Assembly (NCBI RefSeq): GCF_000971155.1
Contig: NZ_BBLX01000015.1
Location: 1 to 59,811 of the forward strand
Source: Demequina maris
GTDB taxonomy: Bacteria > Actinomycetota > Actinomycetes > Actinomycetales > Demequinaceae
DNA length: 59,811 nt
Direction: 5' to 3'
Shown one piece after another: positions 1 through 9,652 of the stretch. Position 1 is the first letter of the stretch. Every line of letters starts with the position of its first letter. The notes beneath the pieces are model-generated. The model was not told the DNA's origin. It ran no database searches and saw nothing but the letters and a program-made list of their open reading frames with translations. Position numbers and translations under genes: made by a program.

Positions 1-48
1 CCAGAACCTGCGCCCATGTGTCAGCGGGGCGCACCGGCGTGGCGGTGG

Positions 49-1368
49 TCAGGACTCCGCGGGCTCCTTGGCGGGCTCCTCGGGCGCGTCCGCGGGCGTC
101 TCTTCGGGCGTGACCGACGGGGCGGGCGCGGGCGTGACCGACGGGGCAGGTGCGGGCGCGACCGACGGGGCGGGCTCGGCGGAGTCCACCTTGGCGGCCC
201 TCTCCGAGTCGCCGGACGCCGTCGCGCTGCTGTGCGGCACCCGCAGCACCAGCGCCGCCGGGTCCACCTCGGCGCGCAGCCGCGTCGCGCGGCCCAGCGA
301 CTCGCCGTCCACCTGGACCTTCTGCGGCTCGGTCACCTTGATGTCGACCGTCCGCCCGCGCACGTGGTCGATGCGGGACGTCTTCCACACGCGCAGCAGC
401 CACGGCTCGCGGATCCCCGCGCCCTGCGCGACCACGGTGCCGAACAGCTCGGTCCAGCCCACGATGCCGCCGCGCGCGTCGAGCGTCGCGACGTCGAGGC
501 TGCCGTCGTCGTAGCTCGCGTCGGGGATCAGCTGGATGCCCGCGGGCAGCTTGCCGACGTTCGCGAGCAGCACGGTGCGCATGCGGCTGGTGACGGGCTC
601 GCCGTCGTCCACCGTGATCCGCGCCTCCATGCGCTTGCCGAGGTGCCGCACAGCGGCGAAGAAGTAGGCCACCCAGCCCATGCGCTGCTTGAGGCGGTCG
701 TTGGCGCCCGCGACCATCTCGGCGTCGAGGCCCGCGCCCGCGATGACCAGGAAGATGTGGCGCTCGCCCTCGCCCTCGCCGTCCGGCGTGCGGACCAGCT
801 GCAGCCAGCCGACGTCCGAGCGTCGCTCGGCGCCCTCGAGCGCGGTCCGCAGCAGCGCCGCCGTGTCGCCGAGCGGCAGGTCGAGGTTGCGCGCGAAGAG
901 GTTGCCCGTGCCCATCGGCAGGATCCCCATCGGCACGCCGGTGCGGGCGACCCCCTCGGCCACCGCGCGCACGGTGCCGTCGCCGCCGACCGCGACCACG
1001 AGGTCCGCCCCGGCGGCGATCGCCTCGCGCGTGATCTCCGTGCCGGGGTCGTCGGGCGTGGTGTAGAGCCACATCGGCTGCGGGAGGTAGCGGATCGCGC
1101 ACGCGCGCAGCGCCTGCTCGCGCAGCTCGGCGACGCCGTCCTTCGTCGGGTTCGCGATGAACGCCACGCGCTCGCGCGCATCCGACCGCTTGGTGGCCGC
1201 GCCGAGGTCCATCGACGGCATGGGCTTGATCAGTAGCACCCGGCGCCAGCGGCGCGGCACCGCGACCGGGTCGCGCTTGCCGATGTGGCGCGTCACGCTG
1301 ACCGCGAGGATCAGCGTGAACAGCGCGATCAGCAGCGCGATCAGCGCGATCGCGGTCTCGAGGGCCAT
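49..1368 (-). CDS. Diacylglycerol/lipid kinase family protein (YegS/DagK-like)
   Basis: This is probably a membrane-associated lipid kinase that phosphorylates diacylglycerol or a related lipid using ATP. Residues 5-28 form one hydrophobic segment. The catalytic domain follows: NPTKDG at about 72-77, the hallmark nucleotide-binding VGGDGT at about 127-132 and [10 protein letters not shown] at about 151-160. All are typical of the DAGK catalytic family. The last 50 or so residues form a Pro/Ala/Glu-rich tail built on a repeated SVTPAPAP unit, which is not part of the enzyme fold. The start is the ATG at 1366-1368, diverging from serS. The family assignment is solid; the lipid substrate cannot be read from the sequence. 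Confidence 0.85.
   Translation of the reverse strand: MALETAIALIALLIALFTLILAVSVTRHIGKRDPVAVPRRWRRVLLIKPMPSMDLGAATKRSDARERVAFIANPTKDGVAELREQALRACAIRYLPQPMWLYTTPDDPGTEITREAIAAGADLVVAVGGDGTVRAVAEGVARTGVPMGILPMGTGNLFARNLDLPLGDTAALLRTALEGAERRSDVGWLQLVRTPDGEGEGERHIFLVIAGAGLDAEMVAGANDRLKQRMGWVAYFFAAVRHLGKRMEARITVDDGEPVTSRMRTVLLANVGKLPAGIQLIPDASYDDGSLDVATLDARGGIVGWTELFGTVVAQGAGIREPWLLRVWKTSRIDHVRGRTVDIKVTEPQKVQVDGESLGRATRLRAEVDPAALVLRVPHSSATASGDSERAAKVDSAEPAPSVAPAPAPSVTPAPAPSVTPEETPADAPEEPAKEPAES
107..178 (-). repeat. Three tandem 24-bp repeats in the lipid kinase tail
   Basis: Three adjacent 24-bp units (107-130, 131-154, 155-178) differ at only a few positions. They encode repeated [12 protein letters not shown] peptides at the C terminus of the lipid kinase. 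Copy number may vary between strains through slippage. Confidence 0.85.
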
Positions 1369-1393
1369 GGGGAGAGCCTACGTCCGCCGTCGA

Positions 1394-1406
1394 TAGACTG
1401 GCAGGC
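1394..1406 (+). promoter_or_regulatory. Leaderless -10 element of serS
   Basis: TAGACT at 1394-1399 is followed by 7 nt and then the serS ATG at 1407, with no purine-rich ribosome site. This arrangement puts the transcription start at or next to the start codon and recurs throughout the window. Confidence 0.6.
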
Positions 1407-2678
1407 ATGATCGACCTCAAGCTCCTGCGTGCCAACCCCGACGTCGTGAGGGACAGCCAGCGCTCCCGCGGCGACGACCCGGCGGTCGTGGACCAGGTGC
1501 TCGAGGCCGACGCCGCGAACCGCGCGGCGCTCAAGGAGTTCGAGGTCGCCCGCGCCGAGCAGAAGTCGCTCGGCAAGGACGTCGCGCGTGCGCAGGGCGA
1601 GGAGAAGCAGGCGCTGCTCGCGCGCACCAAGGAGCTCTCGGCCCGCGTCAAGGAGCTGCAGGCGACGGCCGATGCGGCGGCCGCCCGCGCGGTCGAGCTC
1701 GCGCGCTCGCTGGGCAACATCCCCGAGCCGGGCGTCCCGGCGGGCGGGGAGGACGACTTCACGGTGCTGCGCCACGTCGGCACCCCGCGCGACTTCGCGG
1801 CCGAGGGCGTCGAGGTCCAGGACCACCTCGCGATCGGCGAGGGTCTCAAGGCGATCGACATGGAGCGCGGCGCGAAGGTCTCCGGCGCCCGCTTCTACTT
1901 CCTCACCGGCATCGGCGCGCGGCTCGAGCTCGCGGTGCTGAATGCCGCGATGGACCTCGCGTACCGGCGCGGCTTCAGCCCCATGATCACCCCCACGCTC
2001 GTGCGCCCCGAGACGATGGCCGGCACCGGCTTCCTCGGCAAGCACTCCGACGAGATCTACTTCCTCGAGCGCGACGACCTCTACCTGGTCGGCACCTCCG
2101 AGGTCGCGCTCGCGGGCTATCACGCGGACGAGATCGTCGACCTGGCCGACGGCCCCCTCCGATACGCGGGCTGGAGCGCCTGCTACCGCCGCGAGGCGGG
2201 ATCCGCGGGCCGCGACACCCGCGGCATCATCCGGGTCCACCAGTTCCACAAGGTCGAGATGTTCGCGTACGCCCACGCGGAGGACGCGGCCGCCGAGCAC
2301 GAGCGCTTCCTCGGCATCGAGGAGGAGATGCTCCAGGCGCTCGAGCTGCCGTACCGCGTGATCGACACGGCCGCGGGCGACCTCGGCTCGAGCGCGGCGC
2401 GCAAGTTCGACTGCGAGGCGTGGCTGCCGTCGCAGGAGCGCTGGATGGAGGTCACCTCGACCTCGAACTGCACGACCTACCAGGCGCGCCGCCTCAACAC
2501 CCGCGAGCGGGTGGAGAACGGCACGACGCCGGTCGCGACCATCAACGGCACCATCGGCACCACCCGCTGGCTCGTCGCGCTGCTCGAGAACCATCAGCAG
2601 GCGGACGGCTCGGTGCACGTCCCCGAGGTGCTCCGCCCGTACCTGGGCGGCCTCGAGGTGCTGGAGCCGGTGCGCTGA
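1407..2678 (+). CDS. serS: Seryl-tRNA synthetase
   Basis: This class II aminoacyl-tRNA synthetase charges tRNA-Ser with serine in the cytosol. The N-terminal 110 or so residues form the charged, helical tRNA-binding arm ([14 protein letters not shown], then Lys/Glu/Ala-rich helices). The catalytic domain shows motif 2 ([16 protein letters not shown], then [10 protein letters not shown]), the serine-site segment [11 protein letters not shown] and motif 3 ([18 protein letters not shown]). The 423-residue length is normal for bacterial SerRS. The start codon is fixed by homology and by the TAGACT box 7 nt upstream. Two tRNA-Ser genes lie about 9-10 kb downstream. I see nothing unusual. Confidence 0.97.
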   Translation: MIDLKLLRANPDVVRDSQRSRGDDPAVVDQVLEADAANRAALKEFEVARAEQKSLGKDVARAQGEEKQALLARTKELSARVKELQATADAAAARAVELARSLGNIPEPGVPAGGEDDFTVLRHVGTPRDFAAEGVEVQDHLAIGEGLKAIDMERGAKVSGARFYFLTGIGARLELAVLNAAMDLAYRRGFSPMITPTLVRPETMAGTGFLGKHSDEIYFLERDDLYLVGTSEVALAGYHADEIVDLADGPLRYAGWSACYRREAGSAGRDTRGIIRVHQFHKVEMFAYAHAEDAAAEHERFLGIEEEMLQALELPYRVIDTAAGDLGSSAARKFDCEAWLPSQERWMEVTSTSNCTTYQARRLNTRERVENGTTPVATINGTIGTTRWLVALLENHQQADGSVHVPEVLRPYLGGLEVLEPVR

Positions 2679-2742
2679 TCCGCGCCGCCGCCGTTCACCG
2701 GACCGTCACCCGCGGGGTGTCGGCCCGGTTCCGCGCGCGTCG

Positions 2743-2754
2743 TAAGGTCGAGGC
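2743..2754 (+). promoter_or_regulatory. Leaderless -10 element of the HAD hydrolase gene
   Basis: TAAGGT at 2743-2748 lies 6 nt before the ATG at 2755, with no Shine-Dalgarno sequence between them. Confidence 0.5.
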
Positions 2755-3609
2755 ATGAACGACCGCGAGATGCGTCCCCCGCTGTCCCCGGACCTCTGGC
2801 GCCTCGTGGGGCTCGACATCGACGGCACGCTCATGCACTGGGGCGGCGAGATCTCGCCGACCGTCATCGACGCGGTCGAGCGCGCCCGCATGTGCCGCAA
2901 CCACGTGGTGCTCGCGACCGGGCGCAACGTGCTCGGGATGCTGCCCGTCGCCGAGCAGCTCGGCATCCGCCGCGGCTTCGCGGTCTGCTCCAACGGCGCC
3001 GTGACCGTCAAGCTCAACCCCGGCTCGCCTGGCGGCTACGACATCATCGAGAAGGTCACCTTCAACCCGCGGGCCGCGCTCGAGCTCGTGCGCGAGGAGC
3101 TGCCCGACGCGTTCTACGCCGTCGAGGACCTCGGCGTCGGCTTCCTCGTCAACCGTGAGTTCCCCGACGGCGAGCTCATCGGCCGCCAGCGGGTCGTCTC
3201 CGACTTCGACGAGCTGTGCCACGACGAGGCGACGCGCGTGGTCATCCGCGCCCCCGGCGTGGACGTGTCGCACTTCGACGGGCTGGTCCACCGCATCGGC
3301 CTCAGCGACGTCACGTACGCGGTCGGCTGGTCGGCCTGGCTCGACCTCACGCCGCCCGGCGTCTCGAAGGCGTCGGCGCTCGAGACGCTGCGCCGCCACC
3401 TCGGCGTCTACCCCGACCACACGGTCGCGGTCGGCGACGGCAACAACGACATCGACATGCTGCAGTGGGCCGGCCGGTCCGCCGCGATGGGTACCGCGCC
3501 GGAGCACGTCAAGGAGGCCGCCGACGAGGTGGTCGGCTCCGTCGAGGAGGACGGCATCCTCACCGTGCTCGACCGGCTGATCGACCCGGACCGCCTGGCC
3601 GTGCTGTAG
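2755..3609 (+). CDS. HAD-superfamily hydrolase, Cof/IIB type
   Basis: This is a soluble phosphatase of the haloacid dehalogenase superfamily, subclass IIB (Cof-like), which usually acts on small phosphorylated metabolites. Motif I is VGLDIDGTLMHW at about residues 18-29, with the nucleophilic Asp in DIDGT. The motif II threonine is in LATGRN, the motif III lysine in PPGVSKASAL, and motif IV is VGDGNNDIDML, whose acidic pair binds Mg2+. The cap domain sits between motifs II and III. The 284-residue length fits. The gene lies between serS and the convergent oxidoreductase, 7 bp apart at their stops. The substrate is unknown. Confidence 0.88.
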   Translation: MNDREMRPPLSPDLWRLVGLDIDGTLMHWGGEISPTVIDAVERARMCRNHVVLATGRNVLGMLPVAEQLGIRRGFAVCSNGAVTVKLNPGSPGGYDIIEKVTFNPRAALELVREELPDAFYAVEDLGVGFLVNREFPDGELIGRQRVVSDFDELCHDEATRVVIRAPGVDVSHFDGLVHRIGLSDVTYAVGWSAWLDLTPPGVSKASALETLRRHLGVYPDHTVAVGDGNNDIDMLQWAGRSAAMGTAPEHVKEAADEVVGSVEEDGILTVLDRLIDPDRLAVL

Positions 3610-3616
3610 CCGGCGG

Positions 3617-4579
3617 TCAGCCGACCGTCAGGACGACCTTCCCGAAGACCTCGCCCGACTCGAGGGCACGATGCGCGTCCGCCGCTCGCGCGAGCGGGTA
3701 GGTCGCGTGCACCACGGGGCGGACCCGTGCGGGGACGAGCGGCCACACCTCCTCGCGCACGCGGGCGACGATCGCGGCGCGCTCGGCGAGCGGCCGCGCC
3801 CTCAGCGTCGTGCCGATCACGGAGGCGCGCCTCGCGAGCAGCGCACCGAGGTCGAGCTCGCCGCGGGCGCCCTTCTGCATCCCGATGACGACGAGTCGCC
3901 CGCCGGTGCGCAGCACGGCCACGTTCGTCGCGAGGTACGCGGCGCCCACCACGTCCAGCACGATGTCCGCCCCGCCAAGCGCGCGCACCCCCGCCGCCCA
4001 GTCCTGCGCGCGGTGATCGAAGGCCTCGTCGGCGCCGAGCTCGAGGCACCGCCGCACCCGCTCCGGCCCGCCCGCGGTCGTGAGGACGCGCAGGCCGCGT
4101 GCCTTCGCGATCTGGATGGCCGCGGTGCCGACCCCGCCCGAGCCCCCGTGGATGAGGATCGTCTCGCCTGCCCTCGCCCGCGCGGCGTCGAGGTTCGACA
4201 CGACCGTGCAGGCCGCCTCGACCAGCGAGGCGGCCTCGACGCCCGTGAGGCCGTCGGGCACAGGCAGGAGCAGCGAGGCGTCGACCGCGACGCGCTCGGC
4301 ATAGCCGCCGCCGGGGAGGAGCGCGCACACCCGGTCGCCGGGCCGCCACGGGGACGATGCGGGGGCCTGCTCGACGACGCCCGCGGCCTCCAGCCCGGGC
4401 CAGTCGGGAGCCCCCGGAGGGGACGGGTAGCGCCCCTCGCGCTGCAGGATGTCGGCCCTGTTGACGCCGGCCGCTGTGATCCGCATCACAGCGTCATCGA
4501 CGCCCGGGACGGGTGCGGGCACATCTTCCAGGGACAACGCCTCCGGACCCCCGGGCGCGGTCACGATAGTGGCCTTCAT
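3617..4579 (-). CDS. NAD(P)H:quinone oxidoreductase, zinc-less MDR family
   Basis: This medium-chain dehydrogenase/reductase resembles QOR/PIG3-type NADPH:quinone reductases. It has the N-terminal GroES-like fold with the family string ITAAGVNRADILQREG and a GPLEAAGVV-like segment (PGLEAAGVV). The Rossmann nucleotide-binding motif ILIHGGSGGVGTAAIQIAK follows at about 140-158. The zinc-binding cysteines of true alcohol dehydrogenases are not evident. I chose the ATG at 4577-4579, but the in-frame GTG at 4580-4582 is also possible. A GGAGG at about 4594-4598 is rather distant from either start. It is transcribed alone and convergent to the HAD gene. The physiological acceptor is unknown. Confidence 0.87.
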   Translation of the reverse strand: MKATIVTAPGGPEALSLEDVPAPVPGVDDAVMRITAAGVNRADILQREGRYPSPPGAPDWPGLEAAGVVEQAPASSPWRPGDRVCALLPGGGYAERVAVDASLLLPVPDGLTGVEAASLVEAACTVVSNLDAARARAGETILIHGGSGGVGTAAIQIAKARGLRVLTTAGGPERVRRCLELGADEAFDHRAQDWAAGVRALGGADIVLDVVGAAYLATNVAVLRTGGRLVVIGMQKGARGELDLGALLARRASVIGTTLRARPLAERAAIVARVREEVWPLVPARVRPVVHATYPLARAADAHRALESGEVFGKVVLTVG

Positions 4580-4599
4580 CACTTTCTTCGATTTCCTCC

Positions 4600-4628
4600 G
4601 TCATAGCGCGGCGCCAATATCCTCTCAA
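4600..4628 (-). promoter_or_regulatory. Candidate promoter of the quinone oxidoreductase gene
   Basis: On the minus strand TTGAGA (4623-4628) and TATGAC (4600-4605) are separated by exactly 17 bp. This is a good sigma-70-like match about 20 bp upstream of the start, so this gene appears to have a leadered transcript. Confidence 0.55.
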
Positions 4629-4752
4629 CAAACATCGCGCGAGGATGAAGGCTCATGTTCCCCCAGGTGCGGCCGATAAACCGGGGGAGCAGTCGCTGGA
4701 CTCCATGCACAGGGTCGTCCACCATGCGCGACGGTTCGGGAGGGAAAGGTCC

Positions 4753-7700
4753 ATGCTTCAGAGGCTCGGCATCCGGGGAAAGCTCCTCGCCGTCGTCATG
4801 GTGCCCGTTCTCGTGCTCGTCTCGGCGGTGACCTACATCACCCTGAGCGCCGTGAACGACTACACCGAGAACTCGAACGCCGAGAGGCTGATCGACACGC
4901 TCGGGCAGGCACGGGAGACGGAGGCCGACCTCCAGGACGAGCGCTCCGCCGCGCTGTCGTACGTGCACCTGATTCAGGACTCGTCGGGCAAGATGGCGGC
5001 CGCACGCGAGGAGATCGAACCGCTCTACCTGGCGATCCTCGACGAGGTCGACCTCATCGAGGACGACCGCGCCGCCGCCGCCCTGGCGGAGTTGGACGCC
5101 GTGCTGGGCGTTGAGGTCACCGGGGAAGTCATCGGGTCCGACGACCAGCGCGAGGTGGCGACCGCCGCGCTCGACGGTGCGCGCGCGGTGGCGATCGCCG
5201 CACCCGAGTCCGAGGGCGGATGGCTCACCATGCCCGCGGAGGACGAGGTCGCGGCGATGGACACCGCTTACGCCGACGTGGTCGCGAGCCTCGACGATGT
5301 CGCCGCGGACGCCCCGAAGTCCAAGGCGCCCGGCCGTGAGGACGCCGATCCCACCCTCAACGTGCGCATCGCCACGCTGGCTCACACTGTCGACCAGGAG
5401 GCCTCGTACGCGCACACGCTGTTCACGGCGCCCCAGGAGTACCGCGACGCCCTCGACACCATCTTCCCGGCCGTCGACGACGGCCTCGACGAGATCGCCG
5501 CGGCCGCCGCCGAGGTCGACGCGACCGACGAGAACAGCGCCGCGCTCGCCGCCGTGGCAGCGGGAAGCGAGCTGCGCGACTCCCTGCCGCAGATCCGCGC
5601 CGGCGTCCGCACCGCCCAGGTGTCGACCACGACGATCCTCAACTACTACACGCAGGTCGTCGACACCTTCGTGGGCGCCACCGACGCGGTCGCGCTCGCG
5701 GTGCCCGACCGCAACATCGTCGCGACGCTTCAGGCGTATGCCGACCTCGATCTCCTCATCGAGCGCATCCGCTACGAGGGCGACGTCTTCGAGCGCCTCA
5801 TCCGCCAGGGCTCGTTCGTGACCGCCGAGATCGCGTCCACCCGTACGCTCGTGGAGCGCACCAAGCTCGCGCTCGACGACGCGCAGGCCAGCGGTGCCGG
5901 CCTCACGCCCGCGATCGAGGTGCCTGACTTCGGCGCCTCGGCGTCGACCACGGGTACGTCGTTCAACACGATCCAGAACTCGATCCTCACCGGCCTCGAC
6001 TCGGCGCTCGTGGCAGCGGGGCCCGCCGACTGGCCCGGCAAGGTCGCACTCGAGCTCGAGCAGTACGAGCCGCTCCGCGACCAGGCGTGGAACCGCTCGG
6101 CCAGCGCGATCTCCGCTAATACCCGCAACGCGCTCGGCGCTACGTACATCACCCTCGCGATCGGCATCGGCGCGGTCATCGGCTCGCTGCTCATCGCGTT
6201 CGCGATCTCCCGCCGCATCGTCAACCCGCTCCGCCGCCTCACCACGACGGCGACCGCGGTCCGTGAGGAGCTGCCCCGCCTGGTGGAGCGCGTCGCGCAG
6301 CCGGGCGAGGACGTCGACGTCTCCGAGGTGCAGATCTCGGTGGAGTCGCAGGACGAGGTGGGACGCCTCGCCGAGGCGTTCAACGGCGTCAACGCGGCCA
6401 CCATCGAGATCGCGCGTGAGCAGGCCGCGCTGCGCGGCTCGATCTCCGAGATGTTCGTCAACGTCGCGCGCCGCGACCAGGTGCTCCTCAACCGCCAGCT
6501 GTCGAGCATCGACGAGATGGAGCGCAGCGAGGACGACCCGGACCGCCTCACCAAGCTGTTCGCGCTGGACCACCTCGCGACCCGGATGCGCCGCAACTCG
6601 GAGTCGCTCCTGGTCCTCGCGGGCATCGACACCGGACGCCGCCTCCGCCGCCCCATGCCGCTGTCCGACGTGATCCGCACCGCATCGTCCGAGATCGAGC
6701 TGTACGAGCGCGTGGACCTCGACCTCGTGGTCGACCCCGCGATGCTCGGCCACCAGGCCCTCACCGCCGCGCACCTGTTCGCGGAGCTGCTGGAGAACGC
6801 CACGGTGTTCTCCGACCCGGGCTCGCGCGTGATCGTCCGCACCGGGCGCACCGAGGCCGGCTTCACCGTCGAGGTGATCGACACCGGCATCGGCATGACG
6901 GTGCCCGAGCTCGCCGAGGCCAACAGCCGCGTGCAGTCGTCGGCCGCCTCCGAGATCCTCGGCGCCCAGCGTCTGGGCCTCTTCGTGGTCGGCCGCATCG
7001 CCCGGCGCCTCGACGCGCAGGTCGCCGTGTCCTCCGTCGAGGGCCGCGGCACCGTCGCCACGGTCCTGCTCCCGTCGTCGCTGTTCCACGTGGTCGACGA
7101 GGCCGAGCAGGCGCCCGTGGTCGAGGCCCCGCGCGCCGAGGCCCCGCAGATCGAGGCCTACGCCCCCACCACCGTCGTCGAGGGCACGAGCCTCGCGGGA
7201 CGGGACGCCGACGAGCCCGTCGTCGAGGACGACTCGATCCCGCTGCCCGTGGGCATCGAGGCGCTCATCGCCGCCGACGCCGCCGCGGCCCCCGTCGCCG
7301 AGGCGATCGATCCCGACCTCACCGCCGGGACCGGCTCCGGCGGCCTGCCTACGCGTCGCCGCCGCGCGGCCGAGGAGCCCGTCGAGGAGCCCCCGGAGGA
7401 GAAGACCGACGAGCGCACGCAGGTCATCGGCCTTCCGGTGCGCGCGACCGCCGACCAGCTGAGCGCGCTCGACGCCGAGGCCTCGGCGTTCACGCCGAGC
7501 GTCGCGGCCGCCGAGGTGGCGCCGCAGACGCCCGAGGAGCGCGCCTCGATGTTCCGCGGCTTCCGCTCGCGTCGCGACGCCGAGCCGGTGCCCGCCGCCG
7601 AGCCGCTGCCGGAGGCCGTGCCGCAGATCATGGCCGATGCGCTCGACGAGCCGGAGCAGCCGGTCGGGGAGGCAGAGCCGGTCGGGGAGGCAGAGCCGGT

Positions 7701-9585
7701 CGAGGACGAGCAGGCGCCGGAGCTGGCGGCGCGCTCGGCCCTGGGTGCGTTCGCCGCCTTCGGTGCGATGCGCCGTGCCTCCGAGTCCGTCGCCCGCGAC
7801 GCCGAGCGGGCCATCGAGCCCGAGACTGCCGAGGAGCAGACCGCCGTGTTCGAGCCCGTGGGCCTCGAGCCGGACGGGCTGGACGACGCGTCCGCCGCGG
7901 AGGCCGCCGAGGCGCCGGAGCCGGAGGAGGCGCCGGCGGAGCCCGCGCTGCCGACGTTCTCGATGCCCAAGCTCGCGACCGCGGAGATCCCGATCGTGGA
8001 CGCCGAGCGGCTCACGCCGGCGTCGCCGTTCGCCCGCTCGCCGTACGGTGCTGCGTTCGCGGTGCCCGAGGCGGCACCCGCCCCGGAGCCCGAGACGGCT
8101 CCGATCGCCGAGCCCGAGCCGGTCGCCGCGCTCGAGCCCGAGATCCCCGCGTTCGAGCCCGACGTGACGCCGGAGCCGGAGCCCGCCGCCGTGGCGGAGC
8201 CGGAGCCGCTCACGATCCCGATGCTCGAGCCGGAGGATGGCGTCGAGGACGCCGCCCCCGCGGTCGAGGAGGAGCGTCCGCTGCCGTGGGCGAGCGTGAC
8301 CGAGGTCGAGCTTCCCGAGCCCGCCGCGTCGCCCTGGACGCCGCCGGCGCCCTGGGAGTCCGTGAGCGAGCCCGTCGCGGATGCCGAGGCGGCGACCGCG
8401 CCCGCTCTCGAGCCCACCCTCGAGCCGGACCCGGAGCCCGTCGCCCAGGCCGCGGCCCCGGAGGCGGCCCCCGAGGTCGAGCCCGAGCCGGAGCACGAGC
8501 AGCCGGCGCCGTGGATGGACGCCGCGGCGTTCGCCGCCGCGGCCGCCGCGCACGAGTCCGCGCTCGAGCCTGTGCCGTACGTGCCCGCCGACGACAACGA
8601 CGCGGGCGTGACCGACGTCGCTCTCGACGACCCGGCCCACCCGAGCCTCGACGACATCATCGCGCAGGCCTCGGGCGAGGAGTCCGGGCGGACGGGCTTC
8701 TTCGGACGCCTGTTCGGCCGCGGCAAGCACCACGACGCCGAGAAGCCGGCCGCGCTGCCGAGCCGTGCGCCGTTCGCGGCGGTGCCCGCCGAGCCGGAGC
8801 CCGCCGTCGAGCCGGCGGCCTTCGCGCCGGCCGAGGACGCCGCGTTCGCCCCCGTCGAGCCCGTGGACGTCGCGCCTGTCGAGCCCGAGCCGCAGCCGGA
8901 GCCTCAGCCGAGCGCGCCGACGTCGTTCGAGCCCGCCGAGTTCGAGCCGGGCGAGGAGACGATGCCGGAGGCGGAGTGGTCCTACTCCCCGCCGGTCCCC
9001 GCCGCCCCGGCACCCGCGCTGCAGCCCGAGCCGCAGCCCGAGCCGATACCCGAGCGTCAGCCCGAGCCCGCCCGTGCGCAGTCGTTCGAGCCCGAGCCCG
9101 CCGACCCCTCGTACGCCGCGGCCCCCGAGTCGCAGCTGTTCCGTCCGGAGCCGCAGCAGTTCTCCCCGGAGGACCTCGCGGAGGCGCACGGCTGGGAGGC
9201 CGCCGGTGCGTCGGCCCTGGCCGCCGCGACGGACGAGACCGTCGAGACCAGCTACGAGCCGGTGCTCGACACGGAGCACTCGTCGGGCCGCACCTGGGAC
9301 GACGACGCCGACCTCCAGCGCGCGGTCTTCTCCGAGCTCAGCTCGCTGTCCGCGTCCCGCCCCAAGGTCGAGAAGACCAAGGCGGGCCTGCAGAAGCGTC
9401 GTCGCGCGGAGGAGCCGCCCGTCGAGGCCACGCCTCTCGAGGAGGAGGTCACCCTCTCCCCGAAGGAGCGCGACGCGGAGGCCGTCCGCAGCCGGTTCAG
9501 CAGCTTCTACTCGGGCACCCAGCGCGCCCGGACCGACGCCGCCGAGCTCGACCTCCACTCGTCCCCGCAGCCCGCGAACGAGTAG
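4753..9585 (+). CDS. Conservon sensor kinase with nitrate/nitrite-sensing domain (CvnA-like)
   Basis: This membrane histidine-kinase-like protein is the first gene of a conservon. It has TM1 at about residues 10-30, an extracytoplasmic NIT-type helical sensor domain to about 460, TM2 at about 462-485 and a HAMP linker. The helical FALDHLATRMRRNSESLLVLAG-type segment, split here as FALDHLATRM and RRNSESLLVLAG, has its His near 607. An ATPase domain (ELLENATVFSDP, DTGIGM, LGLFVV) ends near 780. About 830 further residues are Pro/Glu/Ala-rich and probably disordered, far longer than usual. Start: ATG 4753 with a GGAGGG-type ribosome site about 10 nt upstream; an upstream in-frame ATG at 4645 is less likely. 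The protein probably signals to the three small downstream gene products. Confidence 0.88.
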   Translation: MLQRLGIRGKLLAVVMVPVLVLVSAVTYITLSAVNDYTENSNAERLIDTLGQARETEADLQDERSAALSYVHLIQDSSGKMAAAREEIEPLYLAILDEVDLIEDDRAAAALAELDAVLGVEVTGEVIGSDDQREVATAALDGARAVAIAAPESEGGWLTMPAEDEVAAMDTAYADVVASLDDVAADAPKSKAPGREDADPTLNVRIATLAHTVDQEASYAHTLFTAPQEYRDALDTIFPAVDDGLDEIAAAAAEVDATDENSAALAAVAAGSELRDSLPQIRAGVRTAQVSTTTILNYYTQVVDTFVGATDAVALAVPDRNIVATLQAYADLDLLIERIRYEGDVFERLIRQGSFVTAEIASTRTLVERTKLALDDAQASGAGLTPAIEVPDFGASASTTGTSFNTIQNSILTGLDSALVAAGPADWPGKVALELEQYEPLRDQAWNRSASAISANTRNALGATYITLAIGIGAVIGSLLIAFAISRRIVNPLRRLTTTATAVREELPRLVERVAQPGEDVDVSEVQISVESQDEVGRLAEAFNGVNAATIEIAREQAALRGSISEMFVNVARRDQVLLNRQLSSIDEMERSEDDPDRLTKLFALDHLATRMRRNSESLLVLAGIDTGRRLRRPMPLSDVIRTASSEIELYERVDLDLVVDPAMLGHQALTAAHLFAELLENATVFSDPGSRVIVRTGRTEAGFTVEVIDTGIGMTVPELAEANSRVQSSAASEILGAQRLGLFVVGRIARRLDAQVAVSSVEGRGTVATVLLPSSLFHVVDEAEQAPVVEAPRAEAPQIEAYAPTTVVEGTSLAGRDADEPVVEDDSIPLPVGIEALIAADAAAAPVAEAIDPDLTAGTGSGGLPTRRRRAAEEPVEEPPEEKTDERTQVIGLPVRATADQLSALDAEASAFTPSVAAAEVAPQTPEERASMFRGFRSRRDAEPVPAAEPLPEAVPQIMADALDEPEQPVGEAEPVGEAEPVEDEQAPELAARSALGAFAAFGAMRRASESVARDAERAIEPETAEEQTAVFEPVGLEPDGLDDASAAEAAEAPEPEEAPAEPALPTFSMPKLATAEIPIVDAERLTPASPFARSPYGAAFAVPEAAPAPEPETAPIAEPEPVAALEPEIPAFEPDVTPEPEPAAVAEPEPLTIPMLEPEDGVEDAAPAVEEERPLPWASVTEVELPEPAASPWTPPAPWESVSEPVADAEAATAPALEPTLEPDPEPVAQAAAPEAAPEVEPEPEHEQPAPWMDAAAFAAAAAAHESALEPVPYVPADDNDAGVTDVALDDPAHPSLDDIIAQASGEESGRTGFFGRLFGRGKHHDAEKPAALPSRAPFAAVPAEPEPAVEPAAFAPAEDAAFAPVEPVDVAPVEPEPQPEPQPSAPTSFEPAEFEPGEETMPEAEWSYSPPVPAAPAPALQPEPQPEPIPERQPEPARAQSFEPEPADPSYAAAPESQLFRPEPQQFSPEDLAEAHGWEAAGASALAAATDETVETSYEPVLDTEHSSGRTWDDDADLQRAVFSELSSLSASRPKVEKTKAGLQKRRRAEEPPVEATPLEEEVTLSPKERDAEAVRSRFSSFYSGTQRARTDAAELDLHSSPQPANE
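7660..7695 (+). repeat. Two exact 18-bp tandem repeats in the kinase tail
   Basis: Two identical 18-bp units (7660-7677, 7678-7695) encode PVGEAE twice within the disordered tail of the conservon kinase. They suggest growth of the tail by slippage. Confidence 0.8.
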
Positions 9586-9589
9586 ACCC

Positions 9590-9652
9590 ATGACCACCCA
9601 CGACACCCCTCAGGCCTACCGGCCCCGCACCACCCACAAGGAGCACAAGTGA
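9590..9652 (+). other. Possible 20-codon coupling ORF between cvnA and cvnB
   Basis: A 20-codon frame starts with ATG 5 nt after the kinase stop. It ends in a TGA that overlaps the GTG start of the roadblock gene by the GTGA arrangement. The AAGGAG ribosome site of the roadblock gene lies inside it. It may be a coupling peptide or simply the leader of the next gene. There is no homology evidence. Confidence 0.25.

Noticed and set aside
4579..9606. A 1,675-codon open frame antisense to the conservon kinase
   Set aside because: It is an artefact of extreme third-position GC in the kinase tail: the translation is Arg/Gly/Leu-rich with no domain, and the opposite strand encodes clear NIT/HAMP/ATPase motifs.
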